A DNA stretch of 64,000 bases from Candidatus Gastranaerophilales bacterium (GCA_944324305.1 CALUVV010000005.1:1-64000), one strand, 5' to 3'; counted from the first letter of the stretch, positions 17,506 through 25,878 are shown. Notes: generated by a model from the letters alone, not told the origin. Translations and numbers: made by a program.

Positions 17506-18858
17506 TTTTTCCAATTTTTCTGTGCTGTCACTTTCAAAATAAATTCTCAAAAGCGGTTCCGTTCCGCTCGGACGAATAAGCATCCAGCTTGAATTATCAT
17601 CAAAGTAAAGTTTCACTCCGTCTTTAATATCAGATTTTATAACCTTGAAATCTCCGACAGACGTTTTGTTTTTGTAAGTTTCTAAAAGCGGTTTAATTTC
17701 ATCAACATTGGCAAGGTGTTTATCAATTCTGTCATTAAAAAATCTGCATCCGGCAAAATTATACAAATCATCTTGAAGTTCAACAAGAGATTTATTCTCG
17801 TATGCCATAGCCTCAAGGATAAGAAGGTTTGCGAGGATTCCGTCCTTTTCGGGAATATGCCCCTGAATACTCAAACCGCCTGACTCTTCGCCTCCGATAA
17901 TAGGATTAAATTTTCTCATAGCTTCGCCTACATGCTTAAAGCCGACTGCGGTTTCTATAACTTCAACACCGAGTTTTTCGGCAATTCTGTTAAGCAAGAG
18001 ACTTGCACCGACTGTTTTTACAAGCGAGCCCGTATAATTTTTGTGTTTTTTCAAATGCATTAAAAGTATTGCGATAATCTCGTTCGGAGAAACATACTCA
18101 CCGTTCTCGTTTATTACTCCGAACCTGTCACTGTCGCCGTCATTTGCAAAACCTGCAGAATTCGGCGTTTGTTTTACTTTTTCGATTAATTCTTTAAGAT
18201 ATTTTGGTTTCGGCTCGGGCATTCCGCCGCCGAAGTTTACGTCATGAAACATGTGAAGGCTTTCATATTTAATCCCGTGATTATCAAGTAATCTGTCAAA
18301 GTAGCCTATACTTGCCGCATAAAGCCCGTCAAAAATAATATTTTTGTTTAATTCTTTAATCTTTTTAAAATCAATAAGTTTTTCAATATGAACAAAATAA
18401 TCAGACGAAAAATCATATTTCACAACAGCTCCCTGACCTTGAATTTCGAAAGGCATATCAAGATTGTTCATAAGTTCGTCGGTAATATCCGATGTGGCAG
18501 GACCGGCATAATCAGGTATAAACTTTATCCCCAAATACTCGGGCGGATTATGAGAAGCAGTAAACATAACAGCGCATGCGTTCAGGTGTTTTGCATTGTA
18601 AGCAAGCACCGGTGTAGGAATAACTTTATCCGATAACAAAACATTAAACCCGTAACCCGCTAACTGCTCCGCAGTCATAGACGCAAACTCAAAAGCCATA
18701 TTTCTCGGATCGTATCCCGCTATAATTTTTTTATCCAATCCAAAATTATCAAAAACATATTTCCCTATTGCTTTTGTAACGGTTCTTACGTTTTCTTCGT
18801 TAAAATCTTTTCCTGTAACAGCTCTCCAGCCGTCTGTCCCGAACTTAATATTTCCCAT
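17485..18858 (-). CDS. Phosphoglucomutase/phosphomannomutase family enzyme
   Basis: All four family signatures are visible: GTDGWRA near 6-12, the phosphoserine loop TASHNPPEY near 100, the metal loop DGDSDRFG near 242, and GGEESGGLS plus the phosphate-binding RPSGTEPLLRIYFES near the C-terminus. The 457-aa length is normal. It interconverts hexose 1- and 6-phosphates; in this window it could feed glucose 1-phosphate to RmlA (inference). Start follows GAGGCAAG. Confidence 0.92.
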   Translation of the reverse strand: MGNIKFGTDGWRAVTGKDFNEENVRTVTKAIGKYVFDNFGLDKKIIAGYDPRNMAFEFASMTAEQLAGYGFNVLLSDKVIPTPVLAYNAKHLNACAVMFTASHNPPEYLGIKFIPDYAGPATSDITDELMNNLDMPFEIQGQGAVVKYDFSSDYFVHIEKLIDFKKIKELNKNIIFDGLYAASIGYFDRLLDNHGIKYESLHMFHDVNFGGGMPEPKPKYLKELIEKVKQTPNSAGFANDGDSDRFGVINENGEYVSPNEIIAILLMHLKKHKNYTGSLVKTVGASLLLNRIAEKLGVEVIETAVGFKHVGEAMRKFNPIIGGEESGGLSIQGHIPEKDGILANLLILEAMAYENKSLVELQDDLYNFAGCRFFNDRIDKHLANVDEIKPLLETYKNKTSVGDFKVIKSDIKDGVKLYFDDNSSWMLIRPSGTEPLLRIYFESDSTEKLEKLKEQAK

Positions 18859-18919
18859 TAATCTTGCCTCAATATTTTCTTTCCGTTATAATCATATTAG
18901 AAATAAGGAGTAATCGCAA

Positions 18920-19792
18920 ATGTTAAATTTAGAAACAGTTAAAACAATAGCATATTTAGGGCCTCAGGCTTCGTTTACCGAAATGGCAAAAGACCATTTT
19001 TGCAAAAAATTTAACATTAGCGCATACCCGACCCCTTTGCAGACAATCAGACAGGTTGTGGAATACGTTGACGAAACTCCAGATGCACTCGGAGTTCTGG
19101 CCGTTGAAAACTCAATTGAAGGAACAGTCAGAGAATCTCTGGACAACCTTATGGTTACTAAAAATCCTAATATTAAAATTTTAGCCGAATATTTTATGCC
19201 GATAAGCCACTGCCTGCTTGCAAGAACAACGGAATTTTCGTCAATTACCGGCGTAATCTCTCATCCTCAGGCACTTGCACAGTGTCAGGATTTTATCCAT
19301 AACGAATTACCGTTCAATGTTAATATTATTGAAGCTCCGAGTACTGCAGAAGCCGCAAGAAGCCTTCAAAATTATAATCTTACATATGGTGCAATAGGAA
19401 GCAAAAAAACAGCTGAAACTTATAACTTAAACGTATTGAAAGAAAACATAAACGATGATAAAACCAACCAGACAAGATTTATATTAATCGGAGATTTTGA
19501 AACGGAAGAAACAGGAAATGACAAAACATCAATGGCTTTCTCAACCGAAAATAAACCCGGTGCACTTTTGAATGTTCTGGAAATATTCATGGCAAATCAC
19601 ATTAATCTTTCATACATTGCATCACGCCCTTCAAAACATAAATTCGGAGAGTATATTTTTATCGTGAACTTTGACGGCCATATTCATGACCCGAAAATTA
19701 TGCATACAATCCAGCAGATTAAAGAAAAAACAACTTACATAAGATTTTTCGGATCATACAAAAAAAGCAAAGCTATTGTTCTTCAGCCGTAA
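18920..19792 (+). CDS. pheA: Prephenate dehydratase
   Basis: The N-terminal dehydratase domain shows YLGPQASFTEMA, GVLAVENSIEG, SHPQALAQC and the C-terminal end of the domain NQTRFILIG. The ACT domain (residues 205-285) has KPGALLNVLEIF and the Phe-binding site ASRPSKHKFGEYIF (the usual ESRP is ASRP here). The enzyme converts prephenate to phenylpyruvate. Mono-functional 290 aa, no chorismate mutase part. Promoter TATAAT near 18889 with AAGGAG before ATG. Last 20 bp overlap acpS. Confidence 0.95.
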   Translation: MLNLETVKTIAYLGPQASFTEMAKDHFCKKFNISAYPTPLQTIRQVVEYVDETPDALGVLAVENSIEGTVRESLDNLMVTKNPNIKILAEYFMPISHCLLARTTEFSSITGVISHPQALAQCQDFIHNELPFNVNIIEAPSTAEAARSLQNYNLTYGAIGSKKTAETYNLNVLKENINDDKTNQTRFILIGDFETEETGNDKTSMAFSTENKPGALLNVLEIFMANHINLSYIASRPSKHKFGEYIFIVNFDGHIHDPKIMHTIQQIKEKTTYIRFFGSYKKSKAIVLQP

Positions 19793-20117
19793 CAAAAGCT
19801 ATTGCCTTTGTCCTGTCATGAGATAAGCTTAATTGAAAAAGGATATTTTTTTCAAGAGATTTTAAAATGCGGATTTTCGGACAGTGTTTTTCATTGTGAA
19901 AAACTTCTATCTCGTTATAAGAAACCCCATCAATATCAAGCGCGGTTAATGCTTTAACAACAGCTTCTTTTGCACAAAAACGTGCGGCAAGATGACTTTC
20001 GGGTTTAGAAAATTTCAAACAGTATTCAAGCTCAAGAGGGGTGAAAACACGTTTAAGAAAATCATCAGATTTTCCCTTGAACCTTTCTATATCTTCAATA
20101 TCAACACCGATTGCCAT
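19773..20117 (-). CDS. acpS: Holo-[acyl-carrier-protein] synthase
   Basis: The 114-aa protein has the AcpS signature GVDIEDIERF at residues 4-13 and FCAKEAVVKAL with the catalytic Glu/Lys near 47-57, and ISLSHD-like LSLSHDRTKAIAFV. It moves 4'-phosphopantetheine from CoA to acyl carrier protein. No ribosome site precedes the ATG; instead TAAAAT ends exactly 6 nt before it, which would give a leaderless mRNA. Confidence 0.93.
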   Translation of the reverse strand: MAIGVDIEDIERFKGKSDDFLKRVFTPLELEYCLKFSKPESHLAARFCAKEAVVKALTALDIDGVSYNEIEVFHNEKHCPKIRILKSLEKNILFQLSLSHDRTKAIAFVTAEEQ

Positions 20118-20137
20118 AAAGAGATTTTAGCACAACA

Positions 20138-20167
20138 TTGACGGATTTTGCAAACACGTGATATAAT
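20138..20167 (+). promoter_or_regulatory. Promoter with CACGTG box, shared with the 62.4-kb locus
   Basis: TTGACG (20138-20143), 18 bp, TATAAT (20162-20167). A CACGTG palindrome (20155-20160) touches the -10 box. The same AAACACGTG-N-TATAAT block, followed by CAACGCCTTA or its variant and TTCATTAAATT, precedes the gene at 62472 at almost the same distance (55 and 54 nt from TATAAT to ATG). Confidence 0.75.
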
Positions 20168-20222
20168 TGATTATTCAAACGCCTTATAACATACTTCATT
20201 AAATTAGTCAGAAAGGAAATTT

Positions 20223-20900
20223 ATGGCTAATTCAATGATACCTTATTCGTTTATCCCCGGTACAAAAGCCAAAGCCGGAGAAGTTAATGCCAATTTTATC
20301 GCACTTGCCGATACTATAGAGGCTAACAGACAGACAGCAGCAGATGATATCGAAGCTGTAAATGAAGTATTAAAAACCAAAGCTGATAAAACAGAACTTA
20401 TAAACGAGCATACAGTGACGGAATCAAACACTGACCTTAATAACTATAAAACCAAAGGAACATACGTATTTACAGCTGCATACAAGCCCAAAAATATCCC
20501 CAAAGGTGATGCAGGCATGCTTATTGTAACAGGAGATGAAAAATCTTTAATTAAACAAATCTGGTTTTGTACAGAGGATAATCCCGAAATTTATACCAGA
20601 AATTTTACTGCTTCAAAGTGGAGTGACTGGCGGTCAATCTATGGGATAGTTAACAAAAATGTAACGGGATATCTGCGTCTTCAAAACGGTCTATTAATAC
20701 AATGGGGCTCGCAGGTCGGTTCTATTATTGTATATCCAATAGCATATTCAAAACTTGCCTGCCCGATTTTTTGTAAAAACGGTTTTGCAGCAAGTACAGA
20801 AAGAAGCGATACGGGGCTTACCGCACAAAGTCTTACAGGATTTACCATGACAAGCGGCGGTGTCTTTTGGAGCATGAATTGGATATCAATAGGATACTAA
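20223..20900 (+). CDS. Phage tail-fibre-like protein (pyocin-knob type)
   Basis: The 225-aa protein has an N-terminal region like a tail-fibre base (PYSFIPGTKAKAGEVNANF), a coiled middle (QTAADDIEAVNEVLKTKADK), a pyocin-knob-like domain (TDLNNYKTKGTYVFTA... SKWSDWRSIYG, about residues 73-145) and a gp53-type tip (LRLQNGLLIQWGSQVGS). No other head or tail gene is adjacent. It is probably domesticated or part of a split tailocin/GTA-like system. Ribosome site AGAAAGGAAA. Followed after 9 bp by a putative assembly partner. Confidence 0.7.
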   Translation: MANSMIPYSFIPGTKAKAGEVNANFIALADTIEANRQTAADDIEAVNEVLKTKADKTELINEHTVTESNTDLNNYKTKGTYVFTAAYKPKNIPKGDAGMLIVTGDEKSLIKQIWFCTEDNPEIYTRNFTASKWSDWRSIYGIVNKNVTGYLRLQNGLLIQWGSQVGSIIVYPIAYSKLACPIFCKNGFAASTERSDTGLTAQSLTGFTMTSGGVFWSMNWISIGY

Positions 20901-20909
20901 GGAGGAAGA

Positions 20910-21320
20910 ATGAAATATTACGGAACAAAAAATAATAAAGACTACGGCTTTTATCTTGAAAATTTTGATAATGCAATAGAAATTTCCGACGAATATTGGA
21001 ATGAACTTTTAGAAGCACAAAACAGCGGCAAAATTATTATTCTTTTTGAAAATAAAGTTGTTGCGGTAAATGAAAATGAATATTCGTTTGAAAACGGCAA
21101 ATGGACGAAATTATCTGAAGAAGAAGCAGGAATAAAACAACTGAAGATTCAAAATGCAATTCGTGCAAATGAAATTCTGGAAAAACTTGACGAGCTCGAT
21201 AAAAAGCGTATAAGAGCAATAGCAGAACCTTCACTGAAAGATGAAGAACAGACCTGGCTCGAGTATTACAATGCACAAATCAGCGGGTTAAGAGGCGAAC
21301 TTGCTGAAATAACAAAATAA
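20910..21320 (+). CDS. Putative tail-fibre assembly-type protein
   Basis: The 136-aa protein begins MKYYGTKNNKDYGFYL and has a C-terminal helical segment with EILEKLDELDKKRIRAIAEP, a pattern common in small proteins encoded right after phage tail fibres (DUF4376/tail-fibre-assembly-like). It follows the tail-fibre gene by 9 bp with AAGGAGG before ATG. The family call is weak and mostly positional. Confidence 0.5.
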   Translation: MKYYGTKNNKDYGFYLENFDNAIEISDEYWNELLEAQNSGKIIILFENKVVAVNENEYSFENGKWTKLSEEEAGIKQLKIQNAIRANEILEKLDELDKKRIRAIAEPSLKDEEQTWLEYYNAQISGLRGELAEITK

Positions 21321-21323
21321 TAT

Positions 21324-21352
21324 AAAAAGGCCGGTTAAAAAACCGGTCTTTT
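21324..21352. terminator. Bidirectional terminator
   Basis: AAAAAGGCCGGTT and AACCGGTCTTTT arms with a short A loop, between the tail-fibre pair and the convergent tagged gene. Confidence 0.85.
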
Positions 21353-21869
21353 ATTGATTAAAATATTTTTCCATAATCCTTTGGATAACTTTATTAATTT
21401 CTGCTGCGCCCTTCTTAACTTTCTCAGGCATATGAAACTGTGTAGACGTTAAATCATCAAATTCCTTATCCATTAAAAGTGCAGTATTAAAAGCTTTAGA
21501 ATTCATATACTTTTCATCACAAATGAATTCTGATTTTTCTTTTTTTATAATCTTTCTTGTTAATCTTGCCAATTCCGTAAACATAGGAAGTGTTTCATCT
21601 GTAACTTCCAATAAATTATTATTAATTGCAATCGCATCTTCAGAAGGTATAGAGTAAGTATTTATATTTAAAAAATTATCCTGAACAGGGTTTGTATACC
21701 ACCTTTTAGCCAAATTGCTTTTTTTAAAAGCCTTTCTGAATTTGTGCAAATCCCGTCCTGAAAGTTCAACATTAAGCCAGCGCTCTTTTGTAATTACATC
21801 ATTTAAATCACGCGCCTTATCAAGACAGTAGCTCATATTCTTTACACCTGTAAAGGAAATTTTATCCAT
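21351..21869 (-). CDS. Tagged hypothetical protein (ISFTG), paralogue of next gene
   Basis: The 172-aa protein starts MDKISFTGVKNMSYCLDKA and is a paralogue of the neighbour at 21890-22444: both share LSGRDLHKFRKAFKK / FNGKDLTEFRNVIKK, NNNLLEVTDETLPMF / NNELLEVNDKNLPVF and a C-terminal VNDFIQNIMNRYF-like end. No membrane helix or known domain is seen. Ribosome site AGGT 9 nt before ATG. Function unknown. Confidence 0.75.
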   Translation of the reverse strand: MDKISFTGVKNMSYCLDKARDLNDVITKERWLNVELSGRDLHKFRKAFKKSNLAKRWYTNPVQDNFLNINTYSIPSEDAIAINNNLLEVTDETLPMFTELARLTRKIIKKEKSEFICDEKYMNSKAFNTALLMDKEFDDLTSTQFHMPEKVKKGAAEINKVIQRIMEKYFNQ

Positions 21870-21889
21870 AAATTTATTACCTATAAATG

Positions 21890-22444
21890 TTATTCAAAAT
21901 ATCTGTTCATTATATTTTGTATAAAGTCGTTAACCTGCTGTGCCGAAGCTTTAACTTTATCCTTTTCAAAAAACTGACTTATAAAATTTAATCTGCTTAC
22001 GTTTGACGGAAGCTTGTCAGAAATCCTTGCACCATATATCAGAGCTTCGTCTGCAACATAATCCCTGTAATCATTGTCAACAATCATATCTTTATCATGT
22101 ATTGAACTTATTTTTCTTGTCAGTTTTGATATATAAGAAAAAACAGGTAAATTCTTATCGTTTACCTCGAGAAGCTCGTTGTTAACAAACACTCCGTCTT
22201 CAAAACGCCCCCCCCCCGAAACACACTCAATATTAAGTATTTCCGAAGAAATTTCATTATTGAATTTTGAAGGGGTGTCAGTAACTTTTTTTATCACATT
22301 ACGAAATTCCGTTAAATCTTTTCCGTTAAAATCATCTCTCAAAACCATTGAAAGACTTTTTGAAACAGTCGGTGCTTGTCTTGAAAATTCTGCCCAGGCA
22401 ATATTTCTAATTCCTGTAAAACTTACGTTATTAATCTTATCCAT
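21890..22444 (-). CDS. Tagged hypothetical protein (VSFTG) with in-frame G10 tract
   Basis: Paralogue of the downstream gene, 184 aa from ATG 22444 (MDKINNVSFTG; ATG 22453 would add three residues). Unlike its paralogue it carries an in-frame run of ten G (codons for SGGGR) in a loop region at about residue 78, where the sister protein has SIPSED. As assembled it is ON; a one-base slip would truncate it shortly after. Upstream there is no good ribosome site. Confidence 0.7.
   Translation of the reverse strand: MDKINNVSFTGIRNIAWAEFSRQAPTVSKSLSMVLRDDFNGKDLTEFRNVIKKVTDTPSKFNNEISSEILNIECVSGGGRFEDGVFVNNELLEVNDKNLPVFSYISKLTRKISSIHDKDMIVDNDYRDYVADEALIYGARISDKLPSNVSRLNFISQFFEKDKVKASAQQVNDFIQNIMNRYFE
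22208..22217 (-). repeat. G10 homopolymer, in frame
   Basis: TCG followed by nine G codons-worth, coding S-G-G-G-R. The 15-bp block TCG-G9-CGT is identical to that in the prepilin leader at 28.0 kb, though the reading frame use differs. Confidence 0.9.
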
Positions 22445-22524
22445 AGCAATCATAAAACCCGTAAAAAAAATTTTTGCGTGTGATATAATTATTTTACAGA
22501 ATTTAATAATTGGAGAAAAAGATT

Positions 22525-23748
22525 ATGGCAGAAATAAGAGAGGAATTTTTAAAACAGGCTGAGCATTTAACCCGCAATGCAGAAGTTTTGCCCGGCGGAA
22601 TTGAAGAACTTGCAATGAAACTGCAGTATTCACATGACTCAAATACCCCGCTGAGAATTAAACTCGGGATGGACCCGACAAGACCCGATTTACATTTAGG
22701 GCACACTGTTGTTATGAGAAAATTAAGAGAATTCCAAAACCTCGGACATAAAATTGTCCTGATTGTGGGCGGAGCAACGGCAATGGTCGGCGACCCGTCA
22801 GGAAAATCAGAAACACGTCCCGCATTAACTAAAGAGCAGGTTGAGGCAAATGCAAAAACTTATTTTGACCAAATGTCTAAAGTCTTAGATATAAGCAGCG
22901 CAGAAGTAGTAAATAACGCTGACTGGCTTCACAAAATGACTTTTACTGATTTGCTTAAACTTGCATCTCAGGTTACTGTTGCGCAAATGATGACACGCGA
23001 TGACTTTGCAAAACGTTACTCGGAAGGCAGACCAATCGCAATTCACGAATTTTTCTACCCGTTAATGCAGGCATACGATTCTGTTGAAATTAATTCCGAT
23101 ATAGAACTCGGCGGAACTGACCAGAGATTTAACACGCTTCTCGGCAGAGATATTCAAGCCGCTTACGGCAAAAAATATCCGCAGCTTGTAATGATGCTGC
23201 CGCTTCTTGAAGGGACAGACGGCGTTGTAAAAATGTCAAAAACATACCCCGAACACTGTATTTCATTAACTGACAGCGAAGTTGACATGTTCGGAAAATT
23301 AATGAGTATCCCCGATAATATGATTTCAAGATACTACAGCTTATTAACAGATGCTTCAAAAGACGAACTTGAAACAATAGACAAACAAATTGCGGAAGGT
23401 TCCGTTAACCCGCGTGATATTAAAATGAAACTTGCCTATACAATTACAGCCGAATACCACGGTGAAGAAGGCGCGAAACGCGGTCAGGATGCATTTATTA
23501 ATGTAGTATCAAACAAAGGAATTCCCGATAATATAGAAGAAATTTCCGGTATGAACGGCAAAGGAATACTTGATGTTCTTGTCGAACTTAAATTTACTGC
23601 CAGCAAAGGAGAAGCAAAACGCTTAATTCAAGGCGGCGGTGTAAAAGTTGGCGGTGAAAAAATTACCGATATGGCTTATACATTTAACTTTGATGAAAGC
23701 GTAGTATTACAAGCAGGAAAACGCAAGTTTGCTAAACTGGTAAAATAA
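22525..23748 (+). CDS. tyrS: Tyrosyl-tRNA synthetase
   Basis: Class I signatures: HLGH in RPDLHLGHTVVMRKL near residue 53 and the KMSKS-type loop as KMSKTYPEH near 238. C-terminal S4 RNA-binding domain (IQGGGVKVGGEKITDMAY). Charges tRNA-Tyr. The ATG at 22525 follows GGAG at 22512; the TTG at 22510 is not credible. A cysE gene follows after 2 bp. Confidence 0.95.
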   Translation: MAEIREEFLKQAEHLTRNAEVLPGGIEELAMKLQYSHDSNTPLRIKLGMDPTRPDLHLGHTVVMRKLREFQNLGHKIVLIVGGATAMVGDPSGKSETRPALTKEQVEANAKTYFDQMSKVLDISSAEVVNNADWLHKMTFTDLLKLASQVTVAQMMTRDDFAKRYSEGRPIAIHEFFYPLMQAYDSVEINSDIELGGTDQRFNTLLGRDIQAAYGKKYPQLVMMLPLLEGTDGVVKMSKTYPEHCISLTDSEVDMFGKLMSIPDNMISRYYSLLTDASKDELETIDKQIAEGSVNPRDIKMKLAYTITAEYHGEEGAKRGQDAFINVVSNKGIPDNIEEISGMNGKGILDVLVELKFTASKGEAKRLIQGGGVKVGGEKITDMAYTFNFDESVVLQAGKRKFAKLVK

Positions 23749-23750
23749 AC

Positions 23751-24395
23751 ATGTTTAAAATATTAAAACGCGGAATAATAAAAGTAAAAGAAGATATTCA
23801 GGTAATCTACGACAAAGACCCTGCCGCAGATAATTTACTTGAAGTTATACTTTGCTATCCCGGACTTCACGCACTTATAGCCTACAGGTTTGCGCACAGA
23901 TTGTACAAATGGCATATACCTTTATTACCGCGTGTAATATCTTATATAACAAGAATTATTACGGGAATTGAAATTCACCCTGCCGCAAAAATCGGACGGC
24001 GATTTTTTATAGACCACGGAGAAGGCGTTGTGATAGGTGCGACAACGGTAATAGGCGATGACGTACTCATTTATCAGCAGGTAACACTTGGCGGCACGGG
24101 TAAAGAGCACGGCAAACGCCACCCGACACTCGGACACGGCGTAATAGTAGGTGCAGGAGCAAAAGTTCTCGGGAATATTACTCTCGGCGATTATGTAAGA
24201 GTAGGTGCAGGCTCGGTTGTCGTGGAAGACGTCCCCGAATATTCAACGGTTGTAGGCGTACCGGGAAGGGTTGTACACAGAAAAATTAAAGATAAAAACG
24301 GAGTTTTAATGCACAACAGAATTCCTGATCCTGTAAAATGCGAATTAAACAGATTAAAATATGAAGTTCAGGAATTAAAAGAAAAAATTAAATAA
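23751..24395 (+). CDS. cysE: Serine O-acetyltransferase
   Basis: The 214-aa protein has the CysE hexapeptide beta-helix (IHPAAKIGRRFFIDHGEGVVIG, QQVTLGGTGKEHGKRHPTLG, VIVGAGAKVLGNITLGDYVRVGAGSVV). First step of cysteine synthesis, serine plus acetyl-CoA to O-acetylserine. It has the short N-terminal helical domain. Co-transcribed with tyrS (2-bp gap). Confidence 0.93.
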   Translation: MFKILKRGIIKVKEDIQVIYDKDPAADNLLEVILCYPGLHALIAYRFAHRLYKWHIPLLPRVISYITRIITGIEIHPAAKIGRRFFIDHGEGVVIGATTVIGDDVLIYQQVTLGGTGKEHGKRHPTLGHGVIVGAGAKVLGNITLGDYVRVGAGSVVVEDVPEYSTVVGVPGRVVHRKIKDKNGVLMHNRIPDPVKCELNRLKYEVQELKEKIK

Positions 24396-24396
24396 T

Positions 24397-24729
24397 CTAT
24401 TTTGCAGTTATAAATTTTGAATATATATATATTTTTTCAATTTCACTGTCATCGGCTTTGTTTATAATATATTCCAATTCTTTTTTTAAAGCATTAATAT
24501 CAGTCTTGCCCTCAAACAAAAACAGTTCGTAAATATGCATACCGAAAGCATCGGCAAAACGTGAAAGCAAATCAATCGACGGAAAGCTTAAACCATTTTC
24601 AATACAACTGATATGTTTTGCCTCAACATCAACAATTTCAGCAAGTTGTGATTGCGTAAGCCTGCGGGCTGTACGAATTCTTCTTATAAGCTCTCCAAAA
24701 TTTTGCCTTAATTCGTAATTTTTTTGCAT
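24397..24729 (-). CDS. XRE-family transcription regulator, divergent from a prepilin
   Basis: The 110-aa protein has an N-terminal HTH_XRE (FGELIRRIRTARRLTQSQLAEIVDVEAKHISCIENGLSFPSIDLLSRFADAF) and a short acidic helical tail. It is encoded divergently from the prepilin at 24875, with a symmetric palindrome over that gene's promoter. An autoregulating repressor of the prepilin is the simple reading (inference). Confidence 0.85.
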   Translation of the reverse strand: MQKNYELRQNFGELIRRIRTARRLTQSQLAEIVDVEAKHISCIENGLSFPSIDLLSRFADAFGMHIYELFLFEGKTDINALKKELEYIINKADDSEIEKIYIYSKFITAK

Positions 24730-24794
24730 AATTTACCTCATAAGTTAGTTTATTCTACACAAATGCCTGTTTTAAAGAACTTATCAGGTAATAA

Positions 24795-24830
24795 TTGACA
24801 AATAATGAAATATAAAGTAATATTACTTTA
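24795..24830 (+). promoter_or_regulatory. Prepilin promoter overlapped by an 18-bp perfect palindrome
   Basis: TTGACA (24795-24800), 17 bp, TAATAT (24818-24823). The 18-bp perfect palindrome TAAAGTAATATTACTTTA (24813-24830) covers the -10 region, a typical repressor operator position. Confidence 0.75.
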
Positions 24831-24874
24831 GAAAAGTAAATTTATTAGAATTATTACTTATAAGGTACAATATA

Positions 24875-25534
24875 ATGATTAAAAACTTTATTTACACAAA
24901 CAGTACAAAACCGGGCTTCACACTTGCGGAAGTTTTGATAACTGTGGGCATAATAGGCGTTGTTGCTGCGCTAACAATGCCAGTATTAGTAGGTAATTAC
25001 CAGAAAAAACAAACTGTAACAAAATTAAAAAGAGCTTTTTCTGTTCTTTCGCAGGCTGTCCTAATGTCTGAACTTGATAATGGAAGTACGGAGTTTTGGA
25101 ATTATAATCTTGAAGCAAAAGAATTTTATGATATATATCTGAAAAAATACTTAATTACTACAGAAGACGTTCAATTTTCAGAAATAAGAAAAGTTGTAAC
25201 ATACAGATACTTAAATAATGTCGAGGCTGAGGGAGCCATAGGAAATAACAATTCATACGCTATTAAATTAAACGACGGCACATTTGTTATCATTGACGGC
25301 TGGTTCGACGCAATTGAAGGCAATCATCGAAATATTATATTTGATATAAACGGTCTTGCGAAACCAAATAAAATAGGCAGGGACGTTTTTTATTTTCGAC
25401 TATACAAAAAAAAGGGACTTATAGGTTACGACGAAAGCGGAGACCAGGGTTGTGAAAGAAATGCATCAGGATATAGCTGTAGTCAAAAAATAATGGAAGA
25501 CGGCTGGGAGATTAAAGATGATTACCCCTGGTAA
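24875..25534 (+). CDS. Type IV prepilin-like protein, XRE-controlled
   Basis: The 219-aa protein has leader KPGFTLAEVLITVGIIGVVAALTMP (cleavage after PG, Phe+1 and Glu+5 present), a helix with QKKQTVTKLKRAF, the Asn-Gly loop DINGLAKPNKIGRDVFYFRLY and the end CSQKIMEDGWEIKDDYPW. No G tract in the leader. The divergent XRE gene and the promoter palindrome suggest on/off control by a repressor instead of slippage. Confidence 0.88.
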   Translation: MIKNFIYTNSTKPGFTLAEVLITVGIIGVVAALTMPVLVGNYQKKQTVTKLKRAFSVLSQAVLMSELDNGSTEFWNYNLEAKEFYDIYLKKYLITTEDVQFSEIRKVVTYRYLNNVEAEGAIGNNNSYAIKLNDGTFVIIDGWFDAIEGNHRNIIFDINGLAKPNKIGRDVFYFRLYKKKGLIGYDESGDQGCERNASGYSCSQKIMEDGWEIKDDYPW

Positions 25535-25581
25535 ATAATAATCTTTTTTTTATGATAAAATAAAATAAAAAGGAGATATAT

Positions 25582-25782
25582 ATGTACCATGTTTACACAA
25601 TTAAAAACCGTTCAGAATTTTCAAAAACATTAGTTGCAGAAACAAAAGATTATGATTTAGCTCTACAAAAAGCCCAAAAAGCTGTTGAAGGTAAAGAAGG
25701 CTACAATTATGTAGTTGAAGAAACCGACGGATCAATGAACAGTTACGGAGAATTAATAGCAACAGTTGTTGCCGAGGGCTAG
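25582..25782 (+). CDS. Small hypothetical protein (66 aa)
   Basis: ATG follows AAGGAG at proper distance. Sequence YHVYTIKNRSEFSKTLVAET... YNYVVEETDGSMNSYGELIATVV looks like a compact alpha/beta domain. Reading through its TAG stop continues in frame into a piece that resembles the C-terminal tail of GyrA (next feature). Family unknown. Confidence 0.6.
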   Translation: MYHVYTIKNRSEFSKTLVAETKDYDLALQKAQKAVEGKEGYNYVVEETDGSMNSYGELIATVVAEG

Positions 25783-25851
25783 GAGCATAAGCCATTACGG
25801 GCTAATTCGGCTAATATTAAGCAGACAAGTTTGTTAGATGATAAAGAATAA
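25783..25851 (+). pseudogene. GyrA C-terminal tail-like remnant
   Basis: In the same frame as the 66-aa gene, directly after its stop, codons read SANIKQTSLLDDKE then TAA. The end of GyrA (52784-52825) reads [14 protein letters not shown]. About 35 of 42 nt agree. It may be a duplicated gene end or a conserved functional tail that has been cut off by the TAG. Confidence 0.5.
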
Positions 25852-25878
25852 AAAAGGCGGATATAAACCCGCCTTTTA
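25851..25878. terminator. Bidirectional terminator
   Basis: AAAAAGGCGG and CCGCCTTTT arms with a 9-nt loop between convergent genes. Confidence 0.85.

Noticed and set aside
20223-21320. Integrated prophage
   Set aside because: Only two phage-like genes between acpS and tagged genes; no integrase, att duplication, capsid or terminase.
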